Positions 6,819 through 14,854 of a stretch of DNA of 32,978 nt are shown piece by piece. The DNA is taken from the NCBI GenBank assembly GCA_002364555.1, contig DEYM01000042.1, positions 1 to 32,978 on the forward strand, in the 5' to 3' direction. The DNA comes from Phycisphaerales bacterium UBA3158 (GTDB lineage: Bacteria; Planctomycetota; Phycisphaerae; Phycisphaerales; SM1A02). The translations under genes were made by a program, and so were the position numbers. Position 1 is the first letter of the stretch. Each line of letters begins with the position of its first letter. The notes below the pieces were generated by a model. That model did not search any database, was not told where the DNA came from, and was given only the letters and a program-made list of their open reading frames with translations.

Positions 6819-9421
6819 GGTTGGGTCTGATTCTGCTCATTAACCAGCTCGTCCCTGATCAGATCGAGTCGGCTTCTCCAGAATGTCGCCTGCTCATCCA
6901 TGGACAAGGCTTCATGCGCCTTGGCGATGGAGGCGATGCATTCCAGCTTGGATTCCAGCACCACTTCGGTTCTTCGACCGGAGCTGGCAAGCGAGTCGAA
7001 GATCTCATGGGCTTCCATCAACATCGGGATGGCTTCCTTGAACCGACCATTGTCGACCAGGATCGCTCCTTCGAGTCCAAGTGCCAGACCGAGGTTGTAT
7101 TGGTCATCGGACTCAAGATCGCGAAGCAGCCCTATCGCTTCCATCGCAGCCTCGGACGCAGCGTCGTAATCGCCGACCTTTCTCAGTGAAACCCCCCATT
7201 GGATCAGAGTGCTCGCGAGATAGGTTCTGCCCTTCCGTCCTGAATGGGACCTGAATATCATCACCGCCTTTTCCAGATCCCGTTCCGCCATGACATGACT
7301 GCCACGATTCTGCCGAATGACTCCGAGACTTCGCTGCAGCCCTCCGACTCGCATGTGGTTTTCTGGATAGAAACGGATGCAGAGCCTGAGTGCTTCACGA
7401 AGCAGCGACTCGGCTTCCTCCAGATCCCGTCGTGACTGGGCCAGAAACGCGAGATTGTTCAGTGGTGTGATGAGATCCGGGAGATCCTCTCCCGCATCCT
7501 CACACAGTTCCCTGGCAGTCAAGGCCGTCTGCTCCGCCGCTTCAAGGTCGCGCTGCCTATCGAGTTCGTTGTCACTCGGGCGACTGAAGAACACTCTCAC
7601 CCTGTGATTCAGCAATGGAACCTTGACATCGAGATCCTCGATGTCGTCCCTTTCAAGGATGGCCAGCCCCTTGTCGATGAACAACAAGGCCTCTTGATAA
7701 TCGGCTCTCGCATGAGCCACGCTCGCCAGGGCCATCATGGCTCTGGCCACGGAGGCTGGATCATCGGACGATGCCGTCTCACGCATCTGGAGAACATGTT
7801 CGAATCGACGAGTGGCCTCGTCGAGCGTCCCGCTTCTCATCGCCAGCCACCCCAGCAGCTCCTCCGCTTCCGCCAACTGCATGGACCCTTCGAAATCCGC
7901 CGTGATCTCGAGTGCGCTTTCCGCCTGGGTTCGAGCCTCATCCGGAAGCCCGAGACTGAGATAGCTTCTTCCCAACGCGATCTGAATGGCCGCCACGATG
8001 TCTCTTCGATTGATGGCCCGGTATTCGATCGTTCCCGCTGCCAGATCGAGCATTTCTCTCACGGTCGGCTCCCGACCATCCTCGGACTCACCACGTTCCG
8101 GACGCACCGCCTCGATCATGTCGGTGAAGACCTCCAGAACCATCGTCCGCTTGTCAGCCTCGTCAAGCGCCGCCTGCATGCCAGCTTCCGCCTTCTGCTC
8201 GGCGTTGACGGCTCGAACATAGAGCAGCGACATCCAGATGGTCACGATCGCCAGGGAGACCACCAGAGCAAGTCCAGCCAGAATGGGTGCTCGATGCCTT
8301 CTTGCCAGCTTGGAGAGCAGATAGGCCGTGCTGTCGCGTCGTGCCTCGATGGGCTCGCCTGCCAGATATCGACGCACGTCGGCGGCCAGACTGCCCGCCG
8401 ACTGGTATCGACGATCCGGATCCTTTGCCAAGGTGGTTGCGATGATCGCATCCAGATCGGCATCCAGACCCTTGATCAACTTGGATGGTGGTGATGGTTC
8501 CGTATGGATGATGTTCTGAATCGTCTGGGAGACGGGCCCGTTGATCTCATACGGGAATCGACCCGTCAGCATCTCGTAGAGCACCACACCCAGTGAGTAG
8601 ATGTCGCATCTGGTGTCGATCTGATCATTCGATCCGGAGACCTGCTCGGGTGATGCATAGGCGAATGTCCCGACGAACTCACCCGTGAGCGTCTGGTCAG
8701 CGAGGTCATTGTCCCCCAGGACCTTGGCCACACCGAAATCGAGGACCTTGGGCTCGCCATCACGGTCGATCAGGATGTTCCCGGGTTTCAGATCTCGATG
8801 AATGATTCCACGTAGATGGGCGTACTGAACAGCATCACAGATCTTCGCCATCTGCATCAGTTTCGTTCGAACCAGTTCGGAGAGTGTTCGACTGTTGAGA
8901 TTGCGATCCATCATGTCCGCACGGACCAGCGGTACCCCACGGATGAATTCCATGGCGATGTAGAAGCCACCATTCTCGAATTCACCGCCGTCGAAGACCG
9001 TCACGATGTTCGGATGTCGCATGGACGCGATCAGTTCGACCTCTCTGGCGAACCTGACCCGGTGTCTTTCCGGGGCGGCCCCACCACCATGCATGACCTT
9101 CAGCGCAACGGTTCTCTTCGTACGTTCCTGAATGGCGCGAAAGACGGTTCCCTGGCCACCTCTGTAGAGCTCTCCCAGAACTCGATAACCGGGCACCATG
9201 GCCGATGCGGGCGGTGCGCCGCGACCACTTCCATCAGGCGCCTCGGACCAGGCGCCGGCGAGTCTGGTCAGGAAGTCATCATCCGTCTGTATCTGACGAA
9301 CGAGCTCCATCGCATCCGGATCGTTTTCGATCTGCTCACAACGGGCCGAATCGTCCAGTTCACCGCGGGCGAATGCCGCTATCTCCTCGATATCCGGATT
9401 GTCACGTGTACCATCCGACAT
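6815..9421 (-). CDS. Transmembrane Ser/Thr protein kinase with TPR C-terminus
   Basis: The 868-residue protein starts at the ATG that shares one base with the stop of the sigma-factor gene (TGATG), so it is translationally coupled. Residues 1-60 are acidic and resemble an anti-sigma N-terminus without zinc ligands. A Hanks-type kinase domain spans about 79-353: glycine loop near 87-92, catalytic K108 (VALK), E127, HRD 208-210, N215, DFG 228-230, SPE 257-259. All catalytic residues are present. One membrane helix lies at about 379-401. The remaining 460 residues are TPR-like repeats, predicted extracytoplasmic if the kinase is cytoplasmic. The architecture is typical of planctomycete PknB-like kinases paired with ECF sigma factors. 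Confidence 0.9.
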   Translation of the reverse strand: MSDGTRDNPDIEEIAAFARGELDDSARCEQIENDPDAMELVRQIQTDDDFLTRLAGAWSEAPDGSGRGAPPASAMVPGYRVLGELYRGGQGTVFRAIQERTKRTVALKVMHGGGAAPERHRVRFAREVELIASMRHPNIVTVFDGGEFENGGFYIAMEFIRGVPLVRADMMDRNLNSRTLSELVRTKLMQMAKICDAVQYAHLRGIIHRDLKPGNILIDRDGEPKVLDFGVAKVLGDNDLADQTLTGEFVGTFAYASPEQVSGSNDQIDTRCDIYSLGVVLYEMLTGRFPYEINGPVSQTIQNIIHTEPSPPSKLIKGLDADLDAIIATTLAKDPDRRYQSAGSLAADVRRYLAGEPIEARRDSTAYLLSKLARRHRAPILAGLALVVSLAIVTIWMSLLYVRAVNAEQKAEAGMQAALDEADKRTMVLEVFTDMIEAVRPERGESEDGREPTVREMLDLAAGTIEYRAINRRDIVAAIQIALGRSYLSLGLPDEARTQAESALEITADFEGSMQLAEAEELLGWLAMRSGTLDEATRRFEHVLQMRETASSDDPASVARAMMALASVAHARADYQEALLFIDKGLAILERDDIEDLDVKVPLLNHRVRVFFSRPSDNELDRQRDLEAAEQTALTARELCEDAGEDLPDLITPLNNLAFLAQSRRDLEEAESLLREALRLCIRFYPENHMRVGGLQRSLGVIRQNRGSHVMAERDLEKAVMIFRSHSGRKGRTYLASTLIQWGVSLRKVGDYDAASEAAMEAIGLLRDLESDDQYNLGLALGLEGAILVDNGRFKEAIPMLMEAHEIFDSLASSGRRTEVVLESKLECIASIAKAHEALSMDEQATFWRSRLDLIRDELVNEQNQTQP

Positions 9422-10038
9422 CAGTCCGCCTCGTACAGATTGCGAAGTTTCTCCGCAATCTCCCTGAGTTTGGTCGTGATACGACTTCTCGATACATAGA
9501 TGTCGTGCGGAGTCATGTCGAGATCCTCGGCGACCGCATTCACCGGACGTCGATCGAACACGACCAGCTCGAATGCTCGAATCGATTTCTCGCTCGTCCG
9601 CGTCGTGCGTCTGAGTTCCTCCACCGCCTGACGAAGAATGCTCCGATCCAGTTCCTCGTCCCAGAGCGTCTCGAGTTCGTTGTCCTGTGGAATCCTCTCC
9701 AGCGAAGTTGCTCCGGCGACTTCCTTGCGTCGACCTCGCGAGCGATGCTGATCGATCACACGATGGCGAGCAATGCCGACGATCCAACCACGAAGGCGTC
9801 CGCGCTCCCTCTGATACCGGCCCGCTCTGTAGTCGCGAACGAACTGGATCAATGTTTCCTGAGCCACATCATCGGCATCCGCAGCGGACATCCCCAGTCT
9901 TCTGGCGACGGCGGTGATGATCGGCCTGTATCTCAGATCGAATGCCTGCCAGACCACATCATCATCCGGATTGAAGAGGCCTTCCAGAAGTGATGTTGTA
10001 GTCGTGGTCCTCAACAGTTCACGGTAGCGATCATCCAT
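9421..10038 (-). CDS. ECF-type RNA polymerase sigma factor
   Basis: The 205-residue protein has region 2 at about 28-95 (AFDLRYRPIITAVARRLG, DADDVAQETLIQF, then RLRGWIVGIARHRVID) and region 4 at about 140-200 with an HTH (VNAVAEDLDMTPHDIYVSRSRI). It lacks sigma 1 and 3, as expected for an ECF factor. The acidic DADD residues in region 2.2 used for core binding are retained. Five consecutive threonines (11-15) near the N-terminus are unusual. It is the first gene of a three-gene operon with a Ser/Thr kinase and an RNA methyltransferase, which suggests control by phosphorylation rather than by a classical anti-sigma factor. The ATG has only a weak ribosome site. Confidence 0.9.
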   Translation of the reverse strand: MDDRYRELLRTTTTTSLLEGLFNPDDDVVWQAFDLRYRPIITAVARRLGMSAADADDVAQETLIQFVRDYRAGRYQRERGRLRGWIVGIARHRVIDQHRSRGRRKEVAGATSLERIPQDNELETLWDEELDRSILRQAVEELRRTTRTSEKSIRAFELVVFDRRPVNAVAEDLDMTPHDIYVSRSRITTKLREIAEKLRNLYEAD

Positions 10039-10045
10039 TGGAGTT

Positions 10046-10100
10046 CACTGTAACAGAGCCCCCGACGCATCAGAAACAGTGTCCTGGAGGAAACAGAGCC
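10046..10100. promoter_or_regulatory. Repeats upstream of the sigma-factor operon
   Basis: AACAGAGCC occurs at 10052-10060 and again at 10092-10100, exactly 40 bases apart (about four helical turns). An inverted pair CACTGT (10046-10051) and ACAGTG (10076-10081) is interleaved. The repeats sit just upstream of the sigma ATG and may be operator or autoregulatory promoter elements. This is inferred from position only. Confidence 0.3.
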
Positions 10101-10208
10101 GATTCCTCCCAGAGAGTGTTCCCAGAGGTGATCATCTGGAAGTGTCGGCACTTCAACAGGTTCAAATTTATGATCAAACTGGCAATGCGGCGGATATGGG
10201 CAAATGAA

Positions 10209-10325
10209 TCAGCCGAGTAGCCCGCCGGTGAATACCTGGATAACCGCGATCAGGGTGACTATGAAGGTCATGAGAACACCGATGAAGACCAGGATTCGAA
10301 GCGGATGTTGCGATTGATCTTCCAT
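10209..10325 (-). CDS. Small single-pass membrane protein
   Basis: This is a 38-codon ORF: a ten-residue polar head (MEDQSQHPLR) followed by about 23 hydrophobic residues ending at GGLLG. The same frame is open further upstream, but that part is the reverse reading of tRNA-Lys and cannot be coding, so ATG 10325 is chosen. A GGGGA lies about 11 bases before it. It lies 56 bases downstream of the tRNA on the same strand and may be read from the tRNA promoter. No family is recognised. Confidence 0.45.
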   Translation of the reverse strand: MEDQSQHPLRILVFIGVLMTFIVTLIAVIQVFTGGLLG

Positions 10326-10381
10326 TTGAATCCATTCCCCAAGAATCGAATTGAGTTCGATCACCGATCTGAACGAGCCAA

Positions 10382-10454
<73 letters not shown>

Positions 10455-10789
10455 TGAGCGGGAAGTCTAACGCTGCTCGCAATCAGCCACAAGTCCGGGA
10501 GGAATCGACGTAGTCCCCCAGGCATAGGGCCAGGGTCCATCGGATCACCCAATGGACTGTGGATAACAGGCAGTGAGCCAGACACTCCAAGGGTCCTGAA
10601 GGACGCATGGGGTCGAAATCACTCCCTATCGCTCAGAGACCCCGGGGCTGATCGAATGTACAGATCGTCTGCGTTTCTGGAACACCGGAAATCAGTCCCT
10701 GGAATTCCCGAGCAAGTCACCACCACCCTGGCGGGTTCGTAGACGCTCCAAGACATTCAGCAGCCTTTGGAGAACCTGCACATCCCAGT
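10455..10789. other. Gene-free stretch with a mismatch-bearing hairpin
   Basis: No ORF is convincing in these 335 bases. The clearest structure is a 13-position hairpin at 10584-10613 with a TGAA loop, 11 pairs and single A.A and G.G mismatches. GTCC-TGAA-GGAC at its tip recalls the domain IV tip of SRP RNA, but the conserved internal-loop bases do not match. A single DnaA-box-like TGTGGATAA lies at 10558-10566. A non-coding RNA is possible but unproven. Confidence 0.3.
10465..10492 (-). promoter_or_regulatory. Possible promoter of tRNA-Lys
   Basis: On the minus strand TTGTGG (10487-10492) and TTAGAC (10465-10470) are 16 bases apart, placing a start site a few bases before the tRNA 5' end. 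Both boxes deviate from consensus. Confidence 0.35.
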
Positions 10790-12001
10790 TCATACTTCGG
10801 CGGATAGAGGCCAGTTGGCGTTCGGTGACAATCCGGCCAGTCGCTGGAACACCTTGCTTGCAATCTCAGCAGCTGATTCCAGCTGGGCCTGCTTCATGGC
10901 CCTGTCGAAACTGAAACGAACTGATCCATACGGGCGCTCATCAACCTGACAAGGCTGTCGACCGATCGCATTGATCACACTCGAGCCCTTGAGTGCACCC
11001 GATGAACAGGCGGAACCCGCCGATGCGCAGACGCCAGCCTCGGACAGGCCAAGGAGCATCAGCTCTGCCTCGATACCTGGAAAGCCGATGTTCGAGGTCG
11101 ACCAGATACGGTCAGCCGATTCGGCATTGATGCAGCATTCCGGGATCCTTGCTTGCATGTGTTTCTCGAAGGTCCGCCGCATCGCCAGCATCTGCTCGTG
11201 CCCCGAACTCTCCAGCCAGAGTCTGGCTTCACGGCAGGCGACACCCAGACCGGCGATATCGGCCACGGACTCCGTACCTCCACGCCGTTTTCGCTCCTGA
11301 CCACCACCGAGAATCATCGCGTGCAGTGGAAGGCCCTCACGCAACCAGAGTACGCCACTGCCCTTTGGTCCATGGAACTTGTGCCCCGCGAAGGAGATCA
11401 TGTCGATGCAGCATGTCTCGAGATCAAGCGGCAACTTCCCGACCCACTGCGTGGCATCGCTGTGAAACGGAATACCGTGCTCCCGGCACATCGGCCCGAT
11501 CGCCTCGATCGGCTGGATGACCCCCGTCTCATTGTTGGCCCACATGATGGACACAAAGGCGATCTCATCTGCACGACTTTGAACAAGCTCCCCAAAGGCC
11601 TCTACGTCAACGACGCCGTTGCTGTCGTTGGGCAACGTGACCACTTCATGGTCAAAGACCTCTGCCAGATCCTCCAGTTGTTCGCGTACAGCGGCATGCT
11701 CCACCGCGCTGGTGACCAGAAGAGGCTTCCGCCGCCAACGGGACATCGACCTCAAGCAGGTGTTGACCGACTCGGTTCCACCGCTCGTGAATATGATCTC
11801 GGATGGATGCGCATTGATCAGCGAGCAGACTTCTTCTCTGGCGAGATCAACCTCACGGCGAGCCATCTGACCAGCACGATGAATGCTGGATGGGTTCGCC
11901 CACACCTCGGTCATCACTCGGTTCATCTTCTCAAGCACTTGTGGGAGAGGACGAGTGGTCGCGTTCGAATCAAGATAGATCGGCAATGTGTCCGCAGACA
12001 T
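10790..12001 (-). CDS. Cysteine desulfurase (NifS/IscS family, class V aminotransferase)
   Basis: The 403-residue PLP enzyme removes sulfur from cysteine to give alanine and a protein persulfide for Fe-S cluster or thio-modification pathways. It shows YLDSNATTR at the N-terminus, EH (101-102) for stacking on PLP, NNETG (156-160), the Schiff-base lysine K208 in SFAGHKFHGPKG, and the catalytic Cys332 in CASAGSACSSG. The short loop around Cys332 is closer to group I (NifS/IscS). No iscU, iscR or thiI lies alongside, so its role here is open. It is transcribed alone, after the terminator that follows tRNA-Leu. Confidence 0.93.
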   Translation of the reverse strand: MSADTLPIYLDSNATTRPLPQVLEKMNRVMTEVWANPSSIHRAGQMARREVDLAREEVCSLINAHPSEIIFTSGGTESVNTCLRSMSRWRRKPLLVTSAVEHAAVREQLEDLAEVFDHEVVTLPNDSNGVVDVEAFGELVQSRADEIAFVSIMWANNETGVIQPIEAIGPMCREHGIPFHSDATQWVGKLPLDLETCCIDMISFAGHKFHGPKGSGVLWLREGLPLHAMILGGGQERKRRGGTESVADIAGLGVACREARLWLESSGHEQMLAMRRTFEKHMQARIPECCINAESADRIWSTSNIGFPGIEAELMLLGLSEAGVCASAGSACSSGALKGSSVINAIGRQPCQVDERPYGSVRFSFDRAMKQAQLESAAEIASKVFQRLAGLSPNANWPLSAEV

Positions 12002-12080
12002 CCACTCATTCTACACACCAGAACAAGCCAAACGGAAGCCTCTCCATCACATTCCTCTCATGTGCTGCCTCTATCAACGA

Positions 12081-12107
12081 CAAGCGGCCCCTTCACGGGG
12101 CCGCTTG
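12081..12107 (-). terminator. Hairpin terminator downstream of tRNA-Leu
   Basis: This is a perfect 11-base stem CAAGCGGCCCC/GGGGCCGCTTG around a five-base loop. It lies 29 bases past the tRNA 3' end and 80 bases before the desulfurase start. The T-tract is weak, so efficiency is uncertain. Confidence 0.65.
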
Positions 12108-12135
12108 CCATTTCATAGTCGTTGACTCAAGTCAA

Positions 12136-12221
12136 TGCGGCTGAGAGGAGTCGAACCTCCACGGGATATTACTCCCACTAGAATCTGAATCTAGCGCGTC
12201 TGCCAATTCCGCCACAGCCGC
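12136..12221 (-). tRNA. tRNA-Leu (anticodon CAG)
   Basis: This is an 86-base class II tRNA on the reverse strand. The acceptor is GCGGCTG/CAGCCGC with discriminator A, the anticodon stem is CTAGA/TCTAG with loop TTCAGAT, a long variable arm (GGGAGTAATATCCC) follows, and the T-arm is GGAGG-TTCGACT-CCTCT. CCA is not encoded. Confidence 0.97.
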
Positions 12222-12301
12222 GGTGGATTGGGCGGGACATCGTACCCGTTAGGCACAGGAGTGCAACATCGGCCCATCCGATGGCCTCTGCTGGGTATTA
12301 C

Positions 12302-13519
12302 TCACGCACTCTCAACTTCTGGTGATTCAGCTTCGGCCGAAACCTCGTCCGAAACCTCCGCCGATTCTCCAACACCCTTTTTGGCCAGAACCTTGGCCTT
12401 GATCTCATTGAAGAGATCGACATTCTCACGGATGAACGCCTTCGAGTTTTCACGCCCCTGACCAAGCCGAACCTCGCCATAGCTGAACCAGGCACCGGAT
12501 TTGGCGACGATATCCTCAGCTACTGCCAGATCAAGCAAATCACCTGACGCACTGATTCCCTCGGTGAACATGATGTCGAACTCTGCATCACGGAAAGGTG
12601 GTGCGATCTTGTTCTTCACGACGCGGGCACGAACACGGTTACCAACATTCTGATCACCATCCTTGATGGCACCAATGCGGCGGATATCAATTCGAACAGA
12701 TGAGTAGAACTTGAGTGCACGGCCACCAGGAGTCGTTTCAGGACTTCCGAACATGACCCCGATCTTCTCTCTGAGCTGATTGATGAAGACCACCGTCGTC
12801 TTGCTCTTGGCAATCGCACCAGTGAGCTTGCGAAGTGCCTGACTCATGAGCCTGGCCTGGAGACCGACATGGGTATCCCCCATCTCACCCTCTATTTCCG
12901 CCCTTGGAATCAAGGCAGCTACCGAGTCCACCACGATGATGTCGACCGCATTGGATCGAACCAGCATCTCGCAGATCTCCAATGCCTGCTCGCCCGTATC
13001 AGGCTGTGATACGAGAAGATCCGCCAGATTCACACCAAGTCGCTTGGCCCATGAAGGATCCAGTGCATGCTCGGCATCGATGAAGGCTGCCGTTCCACCG
13101 GCCTTCTGACTATGCGCCAAGGTGGTCAAAGCCAAGGTCGTCTTGCCGGATGACTCTGGACCGTAGATCTCTACGATTCGACCCTTCGGCACACCCCTGC
13201 CACCCAAGGCGAGGTCGAGACTGATTGTTCCTGTTGAAATGCCCGGGATAACTCGAATCTCGCCATCGAGCTTCATGATCGAGCCCGATCCGAACATCTT
13301 GTCGATCTGTCCCAATGCGCGATCCAGTGACTCCAGTCGCGCCTTTTCACCACCAGCACCCGTTCGCTTGGCCATCTTGCTTGCATCCTTTGCCTGGCGC
13401 TTTCCTTCGTTTGCGGATGTTCCCCGCTGCGCCTTGGAATTCACCTTACCACGCCCCACCGAAGCCGCTGCGCCGCTGGTTGCTGTTCCATTTTTTCCTG
13501 CCTTCGCTGCCTTAATCAT
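12302..13519 (-). CDS. recA: Recombinase RecA with N-terminal basic extension
   Basis: The 405-residue protein drives homologous strand exchange and triggers LexA self-cleavage. The core starts around residue 61 (RLESLDRALGQIDKMFG). Walker A GPESSGKT is at 120-127; Walker B (IIVVDSVAAL) and the L2 region (GSPETTPGGRALKF) follow. The C-terminus ends in an acidic tail of Glu and Ser. Residues 1-60 are a Lys/Ala/Gly-rich extension absent from E. coli RecA. The start at 13519 is chosen for AAAGGACTCCAA before the ATG; an upstream ATG at 13603 has a poorer site, and an internal Met49 would give a normal-length protein. A promoter overlapped by an SOS-type box lies upstream. Confidence 0.96.
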   Translation of the reverse strand: MIKAAKAGKNGTATSGAAASVGRGKVNSKAQRGTSANEGKRQAKDASKMAKRTGAGGEKARLESLDRALGQIDKMFGSGSIMKLDGEIRVIPGISTGTISLDLALGGRGVPKGRIVEIYGPESSGKTTLALTTLAHSQKAGGTAAFIDAEHALDPSWAKRLGVNLADLLVSQPDTGEQALEICEMLVRSNAVDIIVVDSVAALIPRAEIEGEMGDTHVGLQARLMSQALRKLTGAIAKSKTTVVFINQLREKIGVMFGSPETTPGGRALKFYSSVRIDIRRIGAIKDGDQNVGNRVRARVVKNKIAPPFRDAEFDIMFTEGISASGDLLDLAVAEDIVAKSGAWFSYGEVRLGQGRENSKAFIRENVDLFNEIKAKVLAKKGVGESAEVSDEVSAEAESPEVESA

Positions 13520-13690
13520 TTGGAGTCCTTTCCACACTGTCGACCGGGCCTGGCCCTCTCTGGGCTCCTCATCCACTCCACCAGAGGAGCAGAACCGCTT
13601 CATTGCCTTGTGCCGACCGGCTCTTTCAAGCCATATCTTCTGTTTGGTTTTCGTACGGGTTTCGCATGATGCCGTCTCTCATCGGATCCG

Positions 13691-13732
13691 GCAACATCTG
13701 TTCGGTATATTTTAGGATCTTTTTGCCCTCAA
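13691..13732 (-). promoter_or_regulatory. recA promoter overlapped by an SOS (LexA) box
   Basis: On the minus strand TTGAGG (13727-13732) and TATACC (13704-13709) are separated by exactly 17 bases, a good housekeeping promoter. CGAACAGATGTTGC (13691-13704) abuts the -10 and covers the expected start site. It matches the Gram-positive LexA/DinR box CGAAC-N4-GTTYG at 12 of 14 positions. LexA binding here would block initiation, the expected SOS control of recA. The 5' leader would be about 175 bases. Confidence 0.6.
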
Positions 13733-13775
13733 CCCCGTTGAGAGGCCAAAAAAGGCACCCGTAACCCGAACAACC

Positions 13776-14768
13776 TCACGCCTCAAGCGGAGGAGCCTCC
13801 CAGAAGGGCGTAGGAGGCTTCCAGAGAGACATGTCCAGCTTGGACAAGTACTCAGTCGTTTCCCGCAGACCGTCCTCCAGGGGCACCACAGCCTCCCAGC
13901 CGAGGCGTTCAGTCGCCAGCGTCAGATCTGGCTTGCGGCGAGCCGGGTCATCAGGCGGCAGTGGCTTTCGGACGATGCTCGAGCTGCTACCGGTGAGCCT
14001 GATCACCAGTTCGGCCAGCTCCAGGATGGTTCGCTCGTGGGGATTGCCGACGTTCACGGGGCCATGGAAATCCGCCGGCGAATTCATCATTCGCACCAGT
14101 GCCTCGATCATGTCGCTGACGAAGCAGAAGGACCGGGTCTGACTGCCGTCTCCGAAGACCGTGATGTCATCCCCGGCGAGCGCCTGACGGATGAAGTTGC
14201 TCACGACTCGTCCATCGAACGGATGCATGTTCGGACCGTAGGTGTTGAAGATACGAACGATCTTGACATCGACGCCGTGCTGGCGGTTGTAGTCGTACAT
14301 CAATGTCTCTGCCGCTCTTTTCCCTTCGTCGTAGCAGGATCTGCGACCGATCGGGTTCACGTTGCCGTTGTAATCCTCGCGCTGGGGAGAGATCTCCGGA
14401 TCCCCATAGACCTCGCTGGTGGAGGTATGCAGCAGTCGAATTCCCTTGGCCTTGGCCATGCCCAGCATGTTGATGATTCCGACCACGGAGGTCTTCATCG
14501 TGCGGACGGGGTTGTACTGATAATGCCCCGGGGCGGCGGGACAGGCCAGGTTGTAGATGGCGTCGATGTCATCGAGATACAGGGGCTCGACGATGTCGTG
14601 TTCGATCACCTCGAATTCCGGTCGTTCCATCAGGTCGGCGATGGTTTCCCGCTGACTGGTCGCGAAACTGTCCGCACAGACCACGCGGTTGCCTTCATCG
14701 AGCAGTCGCTTGCAGAGATGGGAGCCCAGAAAGCCTGCTCCACCGGTTACGAGAATCCTCTGTGCCAT
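13776..14768 (-). CDS. UDP-glucuronate decarboxylase-like SDR enzyme (UXS type)
   Basis: The 330-residue extended short-chain dehydrogenase has the NAD-binding GGAGFLG (9-15), the catalytic Thr/Ser in LLHTSTSEVYGDP, and Y146xxxK150 in SCYDEGKRAAE. RIFNTYGPNM and a REDYNGNVNPIG-type stretch are typical of UDP-xylose synthases, which decarboxylate UDP-glucuronate to UDP-xylose using bound NAD. The start at ATG 14768 directly before AQRILVTGG is preferred over the open upstream frame; GGGAGG lies 11 bases before it. UDP-xylose would feed extracellular polysaccharide synthesis. It is divergent from anmK. Confidence 0.88.
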   Translation of the reverse strand: MAQRILVTGGAGFLGSHLCKRLLDEGNRVVCADSFATSQRETIADLMERPEFEVIEHDIVEPLYLDDIDAIYNLACPAAPGHYQYNPVRTMKTSVVGIINMLGMAKAKGIRLLHTSTSEVYGDPEISPQREDYNGNVNPIGRRSCYDEGKRAAETLMYDYNRQHGVDVKIVRIFNTYGPNMHPFDGRVVSNFIRQALAGDDITVFGDGSQTRSFCFVSDMIEALVRMMNSPADFHGPVNVGNPHERTILELAELVIRLTGSSSSIVRKPLPPDDPARRKPDLTLATERLGWEAVVPLEDGLRETTEYLSKLDMSLWKPPTPFWEAPPLEA

Positions 14769-14854
14769 ATCGCTGATAGCCTCCCTTTCAGAGAAACTAC
14801 GTTCTACCAGAAACCACGCTCGGAGTCCTGCGGGAAATCCACTGAACACGGATC

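Noticed and set aside
7604..8494. 296-codon open frame on the plus strand
   Set aside because: It lies opposite the kinase gene and has no signals.
9422..9787. Upstream extension of the kinase frame by about 120 codons
   Set aside because: It lies within the sigma-factor gene in another frame; the coupled ATG at 9421 is a far better start.
10558..10566. TGTGGATAA, a perfect DnaA box
   Set aside because: It is a single site with no further boxes, AT-rich unwinding element or origin genes around it; one such match is expected by chance in this length.
10584..10613. SRP RNA (ffs) as an annotation
   Set aside because: The tip resembles domain IV, but the invariant internal-loop bases and a matching outer stem are not there.
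11153..12118. 321-codon open frame on the plus strand
   Set aside because: It lies opposite the cysteine desulfurase and runs through the tRNA-Leu terminator; no family resemblance.
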